This document shows positions 28,304 to 42,088 of a stretch of 64,000 bases of DNA, piece after piece. The translations under genes and the position numbers were made by a program. Each line of letters opens with the position of its first letter. Positions within the stretch are counted from its first letter, which is position 1. The notes beneath the pieces were generated by a model. It was not told where the DNA came from and ran no database searches. It was given only the letters and a program-made list of their open reading frames with translations. Source of the stretch: Glandiceps talaboti (Eukaryota > Hemichordata > Enteropneusta > Spengelidae); assembly GCF_964340395.1 (NCBI RefSeq), contig NC_135560.1:10566098-10630097 (forward strand). Reading direction: 5' to 3'.

Positions 28304-30779
28304 ATGCATTCGGTGATTGCCGTTGCTCTGCTTTCAGTGTTCTCCATGGGAATGCTTGTGGTAAGTAAAATCTGGGTTTATGAATGTACAACAAATAGTA
28401 CCGTTTTACGGATAGCTTACATTTCATTTTCCCCCCATCAAATCGTCTCAATTGTTGCTCGGTCTTCTCAGTGTGCAACTTAACTTAATATAGTGAGAAT
28501 GATGTAAATGATAAAAGTTATCTTAAACCTAGGAGTCGTGCGCATCAAGGGAGAAGTGGACTGGGACAGAAAGAAAGCCAGAATCTAGTTATTTCGCAGA
28601 GTCGCGGAAGAAATAACAGCTCTGGTTTGCGAGAATGGTGATTATACACTTTCGCCAAACCTATGAACTAACGTCCCGTATCTTTACCAAAACATTTAGA
28701 ACGACGCCCATCAAAAAGAAATGTTGCATACACTTAAAAATTCCCTGAGGTTACGGTGTTTTTTTGGTTAAATATACACGTAGTCATCAGAAAGGAAACA
28801 TCGAATTGTGATAAAATAAAGGGAGTGAAAATATTGGTGTAGTTTATAAAGTATTTCAGTCGAAATATACGAATTTATACGATAGTGAGATATGGCAAGC
28901 CGATCAGGCCAAAAGTATTTTTTTAATTTAGCTGTAGTATTTGATATTTTTCGTACTTACAAACTAATTATAACCGTTTATGTACTTTTATTCCATGTTC
29001 ACGTTATTTTGATTGAAATATGTTTTCATTTATTTGAGGATATTGTTTTATTTTTCGTCTAACCAGAATTTTTTAAAGGATTATTTATAAGCTTAATTGA
29101 AAGTCAAAATATATTTTTTGTTAAAGTTTTTTATTTTTTATTTTTTTTATTTTTTATTTCAACTTTTAAATTTTTTTTTCAACTTTTTTTTTGGCCGAGT
29201 TTGCTGACATGCGCCGGTCACGAATGATGAACGGTTTGCCATAGTGAGAGCCATAGAAGGGTCGAATTCTTAATTCTTAATTTAAGTATTAAAACGAGGA
29301 AGTAAGTAGGAAGTAAGCTGGGTTTAAAGCCTTGCTTTAACATTAGCTTTGGCAGCAAATGGCAGCAGACTTACCCCACCGACCGTTAATAAAAAGCAAC
29401 AAACAACGACAGGAGAAAATACCCTTCTATATTAACGTTCCCTTTGACCAATCAGATAACAGCAAAACACTTATCAGTCAACAATGACTTTAAAAGATAA
29501 ACTCACATAGCCACGTACATATACTACCAAACCAGAAAGACTATACAGTTTCAATTAGGCGACAAGATGTTTTTCACATTTCACCCAACGTTTTCTGTTA
29601 CGAATTACACAACAAATTACTGTCACTGATAGCAGCACGCACATGAAATGTTACATTTTACCTCATTGTAAACGCACATAAATAGGTCTCTGTTTGAATC
29701 TTTCTTGCATCATCCGACCGTGATGTTGACTTGCGTTCACAATAAAGATAAAATGTATCATTTTATATATGCTTGCGTGACGTGCTATCAGTGTTTGTAT
29801 TTTGTTTTATGAAATTTACAACAACAAAAACCTTTTATGACACGAAAAAACAAACACCATGTTACGTAATTGAAACTGTACAGTCACCCTGGTTTGGTAG
29901 TAATTATAAATCTGCTTTCCATTTAGGACTAAAACCACACGCCTTCTGATATCACTAGGTCTATTGCAATTCTTGATTCATGTTTTTTTTATCTGGACAA
30001 CAGCTTTACCAGTAGCGGGCCTTTGATGTATTCTCTAATGATTCCAACAACAGGCGACTAATTAGTTCACGAATCTGTTATGCACACTGTAAGCCTATCG
30101 TATTTGTAGTGTCTGTCAATGCGAGTATGTTAAACACTATTTGGTCAAAACGAAACCGTTTTTTATGATGAAATGACTTATAAATAAACTATGTTATATT
30201 TACTTAATGCGTTCTAGGCAGTCAAGGCTGAAGGTATGTAAAGTTAATATATATAAATATCTATGTGTATAACAATAGTGATTTAGTTTATTAATTGACT
30301 GATCTATAAAATGGTCGCTTGCTTGCTTGATTGATTGCTTGATTGCTTGCTTGATTGATTGCTTGCTTGATTGATTGCTTGCTTGATTGCTTGCTTACTT
30401 GTTTGCTTGCTTGCTTACTTGCTTGCTTGCTTGCTTGATTGATTCCTTGTTTGCTTGCTTGCTTGCTTGCTTGATTGATTGCTTGCTTGATTGATTGATT
30501 GATTGAACGATCGATAAATATCTATGTGTATAACAATAGTGATTTAGTTTATTAATTGACTGATCTATAAAATGGTCGCTTGCTTGCTTGATTGATTGCT
30601 TGATTGCTTGCTTGATTGATTGCTTGCTTGATTGATTGCTTGCTTGATTGCTTGCTTACTTGTTTGCTTGCTTGCTTACTTGCTTGCTTGCTTGCTTGAT
30701 TGATTCCTTGTTTGCTTGCTTGCTTGCTTGCTTGATTGATTGCTTGCTTGATTGATTGATTGATTGAACGATCGATCGA

Positions 30780-30860
<81 letters not shown>

Positions 30861-31766
30861 GACCTGAATGAAAAACAAATGGACAAAGGTATTTATCATG
30901 TGTAGCTTTTCTGTTGAAAAAAAGAGAATTCTATATTTTTATACTTTGTTCTAGATGAATATTTCTTTTATGTTTGCAATGCTCTTTTCTCTTTATTTTC
31001 ACACCCTTTCCATTTTCCTATATCCGTTTTCATTCAAGAGTTAGATATTTTGTCCCTAAAACTGATACTGTCAACCGTACACATATTTGAAGTCAATAAT
31101 TGGCTGATAAAAAGGGCTGAGTTCCATATCATTATACAAAAGTCTCTTATTAGAGATCGAAAGCTCGAATAAAAAAGTCTTAACTTCTACTTTTCGATCC
31201 CCTAAGATTTGTTTGTTCGCCTACTTAACTATAACTTTAAGTAAAACTAGATGGAGAAAAAAGCTATAGTTTGTCTCATTGTGTGAAATTGCTAGAATAT
31301 TAATTTCTTATCTTTGAAGATCCAGGGGACAATATAGCAACATGTATTATCAAAGGTGATCCCCACTATACCACATTCGACCAGACACTGTATAACTTCT
31401 CAGGACGTTGTACATATACTATGTTAAGAGATGGAAACCCACGGTACAAGAAACCTCGTTTCTCTGTAAATGCTGACAATATGTACCAAAAGGGAGGTAA
31501 GATATATAATTAATACTTGTGGCTCAATTTATGCTGGGCATACCACAGGGTGCAGCGAGCATGTATCTATCTATCAATTGCATGCTTGCTGCACATTGTG
31601 GGCATACGCCCACTTAAAATAGAAACAGGCAAATTCTGTGGTCTTGAAGTCGAAGACAGGAAATGTGACATTTACTGATAAAATTTCCCATTGATACTGC
31701 AAAATTTTTACATGGGGCCTTTAACCGTAGGAAAAACTTTGTTTACAACTGAGACATATGTGATAT

Positions 31767-31833
<67 letters not shown>

Positions 31834-32445
31834 TCCATCAAATTTTATATTCTTTGTGTCCTATCAGGCAGAGGGCTTTTTTGTAAATATTATTTAAGTG
31901 CTGTATAATCCACAAATTATTCTGAATATTGGTATGCTGTGTATTCTTCCTATCCCATGTGAAAAAAATGTACGCCGGACATTTATACTGAGACCAAATT
32001 TGTAAGGCAGCTTGGCCGAGGTTTCACTGCACTAACGAATTTATGAAAAACTATTAATTCTAAACATTAACACTGGAAAACGATTGTGTCATTGAGATAA
32101 GAAGCTTTAAAAAGTCTATTTAGGCAATGATCAAATTCTATGTCGTTTCTTATCATTCTACTCGGATTCTTCCTATAGAGAACAATGCTCGCGTCGTCGG
32201 ATTCGACTTCACTGTTGGCAATAAGACTGTTTCCGTTACTGGATTCAATGACAGTCGTTACGAGATGCATGATGTAAGTATATGAGTTATGAGTTATTTG
32301 ACATGCATACATACATACATACATACATACATAAATGCATACATACATACATACATACATACATACATACATACATACATACATACATACATACGTACAT
32401 ACATACGTACGTACGTACGTACGTACACGTACGTACGTACGCACG

Positions 32446-32481
<36 letters not shown>

Positions 32482-33917
32482 CATACATACATACATACAT
32501 ACATACATACATACATACATACATACATACATACATACATACATACATACATACATACATACCCTCTGCAAGTACATATAGAACTTTCCCTTGAAAGCAG
32601 TACCGACGAATTGCTTCTCAAATTTACACAATTCACATGATATGAGTGTCAATAAATCAACGTCAGGTGATACAAGCCAAAAACCCATTCATGTTCAAAA
32701 TTGAAAAGGAGGAAAATGTCCAAAATGAACAAAACAGACACACAAGATTTAACAAAAAGTGGTATGGATTACAGAAATGGTAAAAAAAAACCCAGAAGGG
32801 TTTACTCGTAGAAAGTCCTTTTCAGTGTTAATAAAAGTGCAGGGAAGGAAGACGATTATTCAGTGTTCTAACGCCACAATGTTGCTTAATATATACAGCA
32901 AGATGGCAACTCACTGAAACAGGATCTTCCCGACGTCGAGCTAGGTGATTCGTTGACAGTGAAACAACGAGACGACACTCTTTACTTCGACAGTGATGAG
33001 TTTGGCGTACATCTTACTTGGTCTCCACGCCGTCCTTACCTCCTGTTCATTGAAATTGATCTTGATATTATTGAAAATGGCAACTTCGTACAAGGAATGT
33101 GTGGTGATGCTGACGGCAATCCAACAGATGATTTGAGATACCCGAATGGTGCTCGCGTCAACCATAAGAACCCGGGCCCAGGGAAGACAGAACAAGATGT
33201 CATTAATGAGTTCGGAGAATCATGGGAAGTTGAAGGGACGTAAGTATGAAAAATGAATATATATCAGTGAATTGAAGGAAAATGCGGCAAACGCGTATTC
33301 TTGTGAAATTTGCATATAAAGTATTAAAAAAGAAGATGAGACGATATAGAAAATTATCAATTGAATTCAAAATAGAACCAAAGCGACTGAATTCAGAAAA
33401 GAATCAATTTCAAAGCGACTAAATTCAAAATAACACCATAGCAACTAATTCAAAATAGAAACATAGCAATTGAAATCAGAATAGAACCAAAGTGATTAAA
33501 TTCAAAGTAATACCATAGCAACCGAATTCAAAATAGAAACATAGTGATTGAATTCAAAATAGAAACATAGCAACTGATTCTGAATAGAACCAAAGCGACT
33601 GAATTCAAAATGACACCATAGCAGCTGGCAACTGAATTCAAAATAGAACCATAGCAACTGAATTCAAAATAGAACCATAGCAACTGAATTCAAAATATAA
33701 CGCACTTTAACTCAGACTTTAACTGAACTTAAAGTCGAAAATAGAACCTTGGCAACTCAACACAAAATAGCACCATGGTAACTTCACTCAAAATATTTGC
33801 AACGCTTAATATCGTTTTTTTTTTCAATCAGTGAAATGTTTGCTATTCACCACTAATTTACTATAAACTAGTATTTACTAATTTACTAATTTCCATTATA
33901 GGTGTCCTAGCATTTAA
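28304..33917 (+). CDS. Secreted single-VWD-domain protein 2
   Basis: Paralogue of the gene at 16793-21403. Exons: 28304-28360, 30218-30233, 30862-30888, 31320-31496, 32179-32273, 32899-33239, 33902-33917 (TAA), phases consistent throughout, giving 242 residues. The signal peptide is MHSVIAVALLSVFSMGMLV, then a short acidic linker (AVKAEDLNEKQMDKDPGDN). The VWD domain begins ATCIIKGDPHYTTFDQTLYN (around residues 40-59), then GRCTYTMLRDG, and ends NFVQGMCGDADGNPTDDLRY. The 16-nt last exon gives TCPSI-stop, the counterpart of SCVTI in the paralogue. It differs by one extra small exon (30862-30888), by an intron splitting the first half of the domain, and by loss of two cysteines that VWD1 has. 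The 27-nt exon's acceptor lies directly in a (TTGA)n array, so that exon could be skipped without breaking frame. Function unknown. Confidence 0.9.
30255..30776. repeat. 261-bp near-perfect tandem duplication
   Basis: Copy 1 30255-30515 and copy 2 30516-30776. Both start AAATATCTATGTGTATAACA and end in GATTGATTGAACGATCGAT. Most of the unit is GCTT/GATT simple repeat. It lies in the VWD2 intron between exons 2 and 3. Confidence 0.93.
30777..30860. repeat. (GATT)n microsatellite abutting a splice acceptor
   Basis: About 80 bp of GATT ending one base before the AAG of the VWD2 exon 3 acceptor. Confidence 0.95.
31764..31834. repeat. (ATTT)n microsatellite
   Basis: About 70 bp of uninterrupted ATTT in a VWD2 intron. 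Confidence 0.97.
32301..32562. repeat. (ACAT)n with ACGT and GGCA blocks
   Basis: About 260 bp beginning about 28 nt downstream of the VWD2 donor at 32274. A central block of ACGT then GGCA units interrupts ACAT. Confidence 0.97.
33355..33790. repeat. Degenerate 24-26-bp minisatellite, last VWD2 intron
   Basis: The unit is approximately GAATTCAAAATAGAACCATA plus GCAACT. About 14-16 copies with frequent substitutions, most regular around 33600-33700. Confidence 0.9.
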
Positions 33918-34067
33918 TTTGACGACATTCTTCAAGACGAACAGTTTGGTGTTTGGTTAAATCAATTGTGACGTATGAAGAACGCAGTAATATTTCTTCG
34001 GTAGATTTTTGGATTCACAAGGGTAATGATGGATGACTTGTTGACGATAGACTATTTGCCACGCCCT

Positions 34068-34073
34068 ATTAAA
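34068..34073 (+). terminator. VWD2 polyadenylation signal (candidate)
   Basis: ATTAAA 151 nt after the stop. A canonical AATAAA is further on at 34435-34440 but lies inside a SINE-like fragment. Confidence 0.35.
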
Positions 34074-34374
34074 CGCGCAATGATATGTTATTGTTATTAT
34101 CACAGACTCTTTTCATTTGCCTGTCTTTTAGTTTTTCTCCTTGTAAGATCATATTGGTTAATTATGGGAGTAAAATGAGGTGATGCAATCATATGGTCTC
34201 TCAGCTGATCCATTTTCTCTGTTTATGCTATATACATTATACGCATGCGCATGTCCTGTTCACGGTATACTGTTTATAAACGTTTACATTACCTTCTTTA
34301 AATATCGTACACAGCTAAGACAGTCCGCCATTTTCTGGTTGTTTTTATTCAGAATCGTTTTCAGTGGGTTTTGA

Positions 34375-34478
34375 CTTGTCCAATCAGCAAGGCACTTAAC
34401 GCGAATATTATTGGGGAATGCCTGTTGGATGGTTAATAAATGAAAATTAAAATTAAAAAAAAAAAAAAAAAAAATAAT
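34375..34478 (+). mobile_element. SINE 3' fragment with poly(A), Deu-like
   Basis: CAATCAGCAAGGCACTTAAC at 34381 resembles the Deu SINE core. It is followed by ATTAAAATTAA and about 20 A residues. The head is not recognised. Confidence 0.4.
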
Positions 34479-35975
34479 CGTCCGATATCGCAAGTTAAGT
34501 AGGACCCACAACAACGAAAGGTTCAGTCTACGTATTCTATGGTCGAACCATTCATCGAACTACATGATCGACGTCGTTGCTGCAAATAAGAATAGGCAGG
34601 AAAGAACTATGACATTTGATCGGTCGCCCTGTCACATTTCGACATAAATCCACTGACTGGCTCATTTTGCAATTGAAATTATGCCATTCGTATATAAATA
34701 ATGTCACAGATGCCTATCAATATATTTAATATGGGTTCTCAACTTTGCAAAACTCGCGATGTATGAGTAATTCATCCAGTTTTTATTTTCAATCGAGTAC
34801 GGCCACGTCACCTCTATTGTTCAGGGATTCAAATATAGTTGCTCATCTCGAGCTTAGCAGATCTCCGTTAGAAAGAAAAGAGAACACTGTTTTTGTTCTG
34901 TACCAGGCTGCTTACTTTACAGATAAACTGACAAGACAAGCTGTCACACACATTGTAAAATCATTATTTCTATTCGAACACATGCACGTGTGGAATCTCC
35001 TCTACCTGGACCACTTGGCTAAAAGAAGTGGTGTTCAGACTCATACTGACTACCTTTAGCATAATATGTTTTAATATTTATACATCTGTCCACGCTAGTG
35101 TACATGCATATTAAGCAATGAATCGGTTTTGTTTTTGAAGATGTGTAGGATCCACCTTTTAGCTCCGCTGTCAGCGACAGCCGAGTGGAGTTTAAGGGTT
35201 AGGTTGAATCTCCGTCGTCGTCCGTTGCCCGTTGTCCATTGACCATCAACTGCTTTTATTTTCATCTTCTTCTCTGAAACCGACACTCAATATGCTTAGA
35301 TATTTGATGTGTATGTTCCGGGGGGAGCTATTCAGGATTTTTCATAACAAGTTGCTATGAGAAATCTTCTATTTTTAGCGATTTTTTTTTTTTTTTTGGG
35401 GGGGAGGGTAGTTTTTAGCAAAAGGGACATTTTCAATTTCTTCTCCGAAACCTCTATATTTGTTCAAGTGTGCATGTGTCTTCGAAATCATCATATAGTG
35501 AATTTTTGAGCAGACGATGAGGTTGACCAGCTTATATTGTTAATAGAGAGGAAAGGGGAGACAAGGAGAAGGAGATGAAAAGATAGTCTAAGATGTATTC
35601 ACACAACGAAAGACAAAACACAATGCATATTTTGTGCACGTACATGATACATTCTGACTATAGTTCATCTGATCGGTATCAATTTAATTGTCTTTTATTT
35701 CATTCAAAAAATCGTACATTGCATAGAACTAACAAGAACTGTATCAGTCGTACTAGTGTCTCATTGTGAAAATAATGTAACAATAATATGTTTGCTTAAT
35801 TCATGACTTCACTATATAGATAAAAGCTCATTGCAATTATAAACAGGGAAGTAAATACCCATCCGATATTGTATACCACATCTCAACACCACTATCTTGG
35901 ATTATCTATGCATCGAAGATACTTCATTATGTACCTTGAATGAAAAAAAAAGAAATTGGCGTGATAATTGACAAA

Positions 35976-36040
35976 GGCGACCTCACACATCGGTCTACCC
36001 CTGTCAGAGCAGGCCGGTGAGGGCGGAGCTACCCGACGTA
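35976..36040. repeat. Small hairpin repeat, second copy
   Basis: The inverted relative of 10079-10130. It carries CCTCACACATCGGTCTACC and GGCCGGTGAGGGCG, with about 9 nt more in the loop. Confidence 0.6.
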
Positions 36041-36885
36041 TTTGAGTACAGTCTAGGAAATGCCCTGATTACAACATTTAATTTCACAATATACCTTGAC
36101 AGGTATGACATTGCATGATACACTATACGTAAGTGGTGTGGTGACAAACGTTAATGTTCACACAGCCTTGAGCCATGGAATCACTTTGTAGATTTTAGTC
36201 AGGAAAATAATAATATACTCCTCGTATGGAATTTTCATGAATCTGTCACTTTTATGCATACAAAAATAGAAAAGTAATTAATAGATAACTAACAAGGAAT
36301 AGTTCTTCCTAAGGAAATCGGATAATCAATCAAAGGTCCCTTATATCGTAATACTTGTATGAATGATTGAAATGACTGTAATAATTTACTGCATACTACA
36401 TCACGTGATAATTAAATGTCAAATTATCATTTTCTGTGAACATTTCAGATGGGATCGTAAATCAACAAAGCAAAATTTGAAGCTTTGACAAAAAACTTTC
36501 TGTACCTGCTTCGATTTATTCACCTTTGTCGTCGATAGCAGTACCTGCAGAAACACGAGAATGATATAAGTTGGTCAAATGGAATATATTATATATATAT
36601 ATATGTCGTGTAGAATACAAGACACGTAGTTGACATATAGCATAGAGGGGTGATTTGAATTCGACCTACACATATTTGTTATATCATTCTGTGGTAGATT
36701 CAGTGACGATTATACCATACACAAGCCATGTTATTGTCTTTGAACAGAAAATATGCATTGATTATATATACATTGGTCGTTCTACGTCACGTAGAACCCA
36801 TGTCACGTCACGTCTTATACGTCACTGCTTCTGCGGTGCTCGAAATCTGAGTCAAAACTGTCCAAATCGCCATTATTTTTCCCGA

Positions 36886-37031
36886 CTTCATGGGAATCAA
36901 CAGAAATAGTGTATTCAAGTTGCACACTCAATATTCATGAGTCCTTAGTGCAAATACCCTTCAGTGTAAAATATCCCTCATGAATATTCATTGTTCAACT
37001 TGACTACATCATTTCTGCTGACTCCCATGAT
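36886..37031. mobile_element. About 146-bp palindromic element with 57-bp arms
   Basis: The left arm (TTCATGGGAATCAACAGAAA then TTCAAGTTGCACACTCAATA and TTCATGAG) and the right arm (CTCATGAATATTCATTGTTC, AACTTGACTACATCATTTCT, GCTGACTCCCATGA) are reverse complements with a few mismatches. The loop is about 30 nt. It is a compact MITE or other foldback. Confidence 0.85.
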
Positions 37032-37839
37032 TCAATGGTCCATGGCAAAGCTATCCTATAAAGGCACAAGATCAACTTGATGTTTCTCTGAAATCACAAG
37101 TAATTGAAGGCGATGTAAAATAATGAAATGACTCTCTAGAACCCATAGTTTATGAAATGGCTTGATTTTCTAGAGTGGCGTTCCCCTATATTCCTTTCAG
37201 TATAGTATAAGGTATTAAACTGATTGAATGTGTGTAGTTATGCTGACTTTGCTTGGGGTAAATATGAGGGTTGGTAGCTATAACCTTACTGTTGGAGCAA
37301 ATTGGTGTCAAGTGGTATAATGATACAAAGAAACCCCCACAGAAGATGCGCAGTCATGGATTATTGACGAGGCAAATTCAACATTAGCCGTCTGAACATT
37401 TGCACGCTACTGTTGCTATGCGACTAACTAAATCATACCTGCATCGGATAGGGCGATTCGAAATCCCCGGAATGTAACACTACTATCTGACGTGAACGTC
37501 ATCCAAATTGTTGGTTCATCGGACAGGTAGTCTTGGGGTGGTATGAATCCATTATATCGCCAAATAACACTACTTTCTTGGCCCGGTTCATCTCCATTTC
37601 CCGACGAAAAATAGTCACAACAGTTTTCAAGTTGAAAATCTTCGAAGAATACCATGATATTACTTCCACTTTCACTTTGAATGTTCCATTTGCACTGTGC
37701 TCTGTTCGGGTAGTCATTGGGGTAATTTGGCGAGGTTATAGTGGTCTTCCCGCCAGCAGGAACGATAACCTCCTCGGTGCAATCTGTGAGAAACGACATT
37801 GAGCTTAAGCCCTACTAAACTTGCATTACATTTTCATCC

Positions 37840-37866
37840 CAGACCACCATAAGAAATAGTGGTCTG
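37840..37866. repeat. Hairpin CAGACCAC...GTGGTCTG
   Basis: Same motif as the perfect hairpin at 17690-17718, with a longer loop, 57 nt upstream of the CUB4 acceptor of gene A. Confidence 0.7.
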
Positions 37867-38594
37867 AGTTTTCATCAAGCAATCAAAGGTTAGTCGCCAA
37901 ACTTGTTCAGTTACATGAACTTATGAAAAGGCATTGTAGCTGTAACTTAGTGACCGATTTTATCCCAAGGAGTGTAGTGACAGGTTTAAGGTTCGTTGAC
38001 TACTGTGTTCCACTCAATTGTTTCGAAATAAAGACAACTTGAAGATAAATACAGTTTATTTGTTACATGTCTTGAGGCTTGGTTTTGAATCCATCGCTGT
38101 TAGTTTGACTTATTATATTAATAAATGATACAGTCGCAAATTTGGCAGGTTTTAAGGATGAAAAATGACTTGATAGTGTTGTGAATTTTTAATTATCTTT
38201 TCAGCATTTTAAAATGCACACAGTGAACGAATACTAAGACAATAAATTAAATCAAACACTTGTCATCTTTTTAGAAAACTGACCATATATTTGCCAATAG
38301 AAAATGTGTAGTCTCAGTAGGTTGGTCAAATCATGTACAGTAGTCAATTGTTGTCCTGGTCTAGCATATCGACTAGAAATTAAGTTGTTAAGTTGCATGC
38401 AGAGTCGAACTCATTTTCTCTAATAGCGTTCGATCAGAATGACTGGTTATTTACAAATGTACTTACTGTCAGGCACACACATATCGAAGTAGTCATCACA
38501 GCATTCGTTGTAATAGTAACAATCAGGGTAACAGCTACATTGGAATTGACCATTCCAATTGCCACATATATCCCTGCAAGAACTTCCTACACAT

Positions 38595-38728
<134 letters not shown>

Positions 38729-39046
38729 CTAACATATTCAATTTGAATAATGTTTCCGTAAGATACTGCCTAGTTACCGGAAATCATTAATAATGGAAAT
38801 GACTCACTACTTCTTCGTGCTACATGAACAACCTTTTAAACGACACGTTAAAGTTTGCATTCTTAATATATAGCCTAATTACCTAGATCATTAATTATGC
38901 AAATGACTCATAGGATGTTCACCAAACGTTTATGTTTACCAGATCTTGTAGTGAGCATAAGGATGATTCTGGGAATTGATGGAATAGTTTTTTTAGATAT
39001 CGTATTCACAGAGACCATGGAGGTATAAGGGGAGTTACCTCCATGC

Positions 39047-39048
<2 letters not shown>

Positions 39049-39137
<89 letters not shown>
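39049..39137. repeat. (ACAG)n microsatellite
   Basis: About 22 units in a gene A intron. Confidence 0.98.
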
Positions 39138-39139
<2 letters not shown>

Positions 39140-39334
39140 AGCATATCGTAACCTTTCCTTACGGAAAGTAAAAACTGACACACAGATCTATACGGTTGAC
39201 ATCGAAGTAATTGAATGCTTACATGTACATGTATGTGCGACTTTGTGCACAGTACACCGCGGGACAGTACACTATACTAGTAATTTGGAAGGGTAAGTAA
39301 AGTTAACTGTCAAACCATAGTCGGCGATATTTAC

Positions 39335-39681
39335 CTATATTCTCAACAAGCACGTGGAAGCCTCGATCCGTGACACTGGTATCAGAAATGAATCTCATCC
39401 AGACAGAGTCAGAAAATGTTGTATAGCTCTCCGGCAACGAACTCCCAGAGTGTGCCCATATCTCGGTTGTGTAGTTGCTAGGCTGGTCTCCGTAACCAGC
39501 GAAGAAAACATCGTAGCCTTCTTCGTTGAGAAGTCTTTAAAATCAACAGCCAGTCTTCCATTTCCCTGGCGATAAACAATCCATTCACACCGAGCATCAT
39601 TAGGGTAGTTTCCAGGATAACCAGGTGAAAAAATGTCGACAAACTCATCGGTTCCAACATAAAATGTTTCCGTACAGTTAC
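39335..39681 (-). CDS. CUB3 exon of gene A with a one-base deletion
   Basis: The first part reads [35 protein letters not shown] and VDFKDFST in one frame. After about 39520 the family pattern ([35 protein letters not shown]) continues one base out of phase. The exon is 347 nt where sister CUB exons are 345, 348 or 351. No alternative splice site fixes this because both halves of the domain are continuous in DNA. Confidence 0.9.
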
Positions 39682-41322
39682 CTAACCAAATAGAACATAT
39701 ATAGAGAAAATGAATTAAACAAGCCAAGCGTAAGGATAAATGGTGTGAAAATGATGTAGGCCTGTACTTCAGACCACCGTATTCAAATGAGCATCACAGT
39801 TTTATGCAGAGGTTCACCACAGAATCCATTTATCTCTTGAAACTTATATTCTGATCCCCATGACGATTTCTCAGTCAGGGTCATACTAAATATTAGCAGT
39901 CAACTAAGTTATACACTGAATACAGTGACAAAACTTTGAATACTGAGCTGTAAGTTATTATGAGAGAGAGAGAGATAAACCAATGAACGAGTTCATATAT
40001 TTGGGATTGTAACAAAGTATCATTTGAACGAGGGTCGTTTACTGAAAGACTTTTATGCTAATGTTTAAACTATATCGTTACAAACAGATACAGACACACA
40101 CAAAAAAAACCCACGCAGACACCTAAACACATACACAGACACAGACTGAAGGTCAGACAGACAGACAGACAGACAGACAGAGACACGTTTATATAATGCG
40201 GGTGTGTTTGTTCATCGTCCTTACCTCCACACAGTTCGAAATAATCCAGACAACAGTTTCCATCATAGACACAGTCACGGTAACAACTACAATAAAATTC
40301 GAAATTAAACCAATCACATTGTCCGTCGCAATAGCCCTGGCCTGTTGGGTGAAAAGAAAACTACAATGAATGAGTCATAGAAAAAGTAGTGGCCATGTTT
40401 CCGTAAACTAGGTGTCGTGAACGAAGCTGTCAGTGAAAACAAACTGTCCGCCAGTGGAAGAGGGTCTATGAATCGACTTCAGACTCCATTGTCCAGTTGG
40501 ACACTCCCTACTCCCACCCGTTCTTTCATCCACGCTATCTCAATCGAAACGAAGCAAATTTCAAGGTAAATATTTTCATGCCAGGAGGGAAACTGAATAT
40601 TTTGGGGGTATATAAGAACTATTTTGTTGTTGTTGTTTTAATGTTGAGAGTGAATATTTTGAAACGACCATGGTGGAAAGACTCGAAGGTTGACGGAAGA
40701 AATTTATCGAGTAGGAATGAATTTCATCATTTCAGCACACATCATAAAGCGTGGAAAATGAAGCACGAATAACTGTAACTGTCCCTTCTGAGTGAGAATA
40801 ACTTTGTTGTTTTTTACTTCTGTCGTTGATTTTGAATCAAATGATGCAATCGTTCATTTGGAACCATTTTAAATTTCGTAAACATGTCATGGTGTTCATG
40901 AGAAAATATTGAATTGTAATGATACTTGAGAAATATGCAAGGAATATTCGGAACTGAAAACAAAACTTACCGTATGTATCTTCTACAACAATGGCAAAAC
41001 CTCTCTCTGTTACAGAACCATCAGATACAAAACGCATCCACACAGCAGGTACAGCTGATATGAAGTCGTCTGGTGCTGTGAACCCAGAATGTGCCCATAT
41101 AACACTGTTCTCTTGTTGCGGATAGTCTCCATGACCAGCGAAGAACAAATCATAGGTAGGTTCTGTGTTAAAATCCTGAAATTTAACGATAAGTGACGTG
41201 GATAGATCTGCCCGAAGAATCCATTGACATTGGACATCATTTGGATAATTATTGGGATAGTTTGGTGACGTCACAGTTACTTCGCCACCTCTTGGTACGG
41301 ATATATACTCAATGCAATCACC

Positions 41323-41953
<631 letters not shown>

Positions 41954-42088
41954 TTCAGAAATCCTTTCGGCAAGTTGATTGTAGTCATGGCAACCTGTTG
42001 CAAGGTCAATCTCATTAACATGTCAAACTGTATTGAGCTACCGACTTCCAAAAAAGGATAATTATAAACTAAATAGCGATATAATTAC

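Larger units (their letters stand above)
33918..36515. other. Convergent intergenic region between VWD2 and CUB/SMB gene A
   Basis: 3' flanks of both genes. It contains the SINE-like fragment (34375-34478) and the hairpin repeat (35976-36040). No gene recognised. Confidence 0.65.

Noticed and set aside
36515-36520. AATAAA overlapping the stop codon region of gene A
   Set aside because: A poly(A) signal at the stop itself would leave no UTR; likely coincidental.
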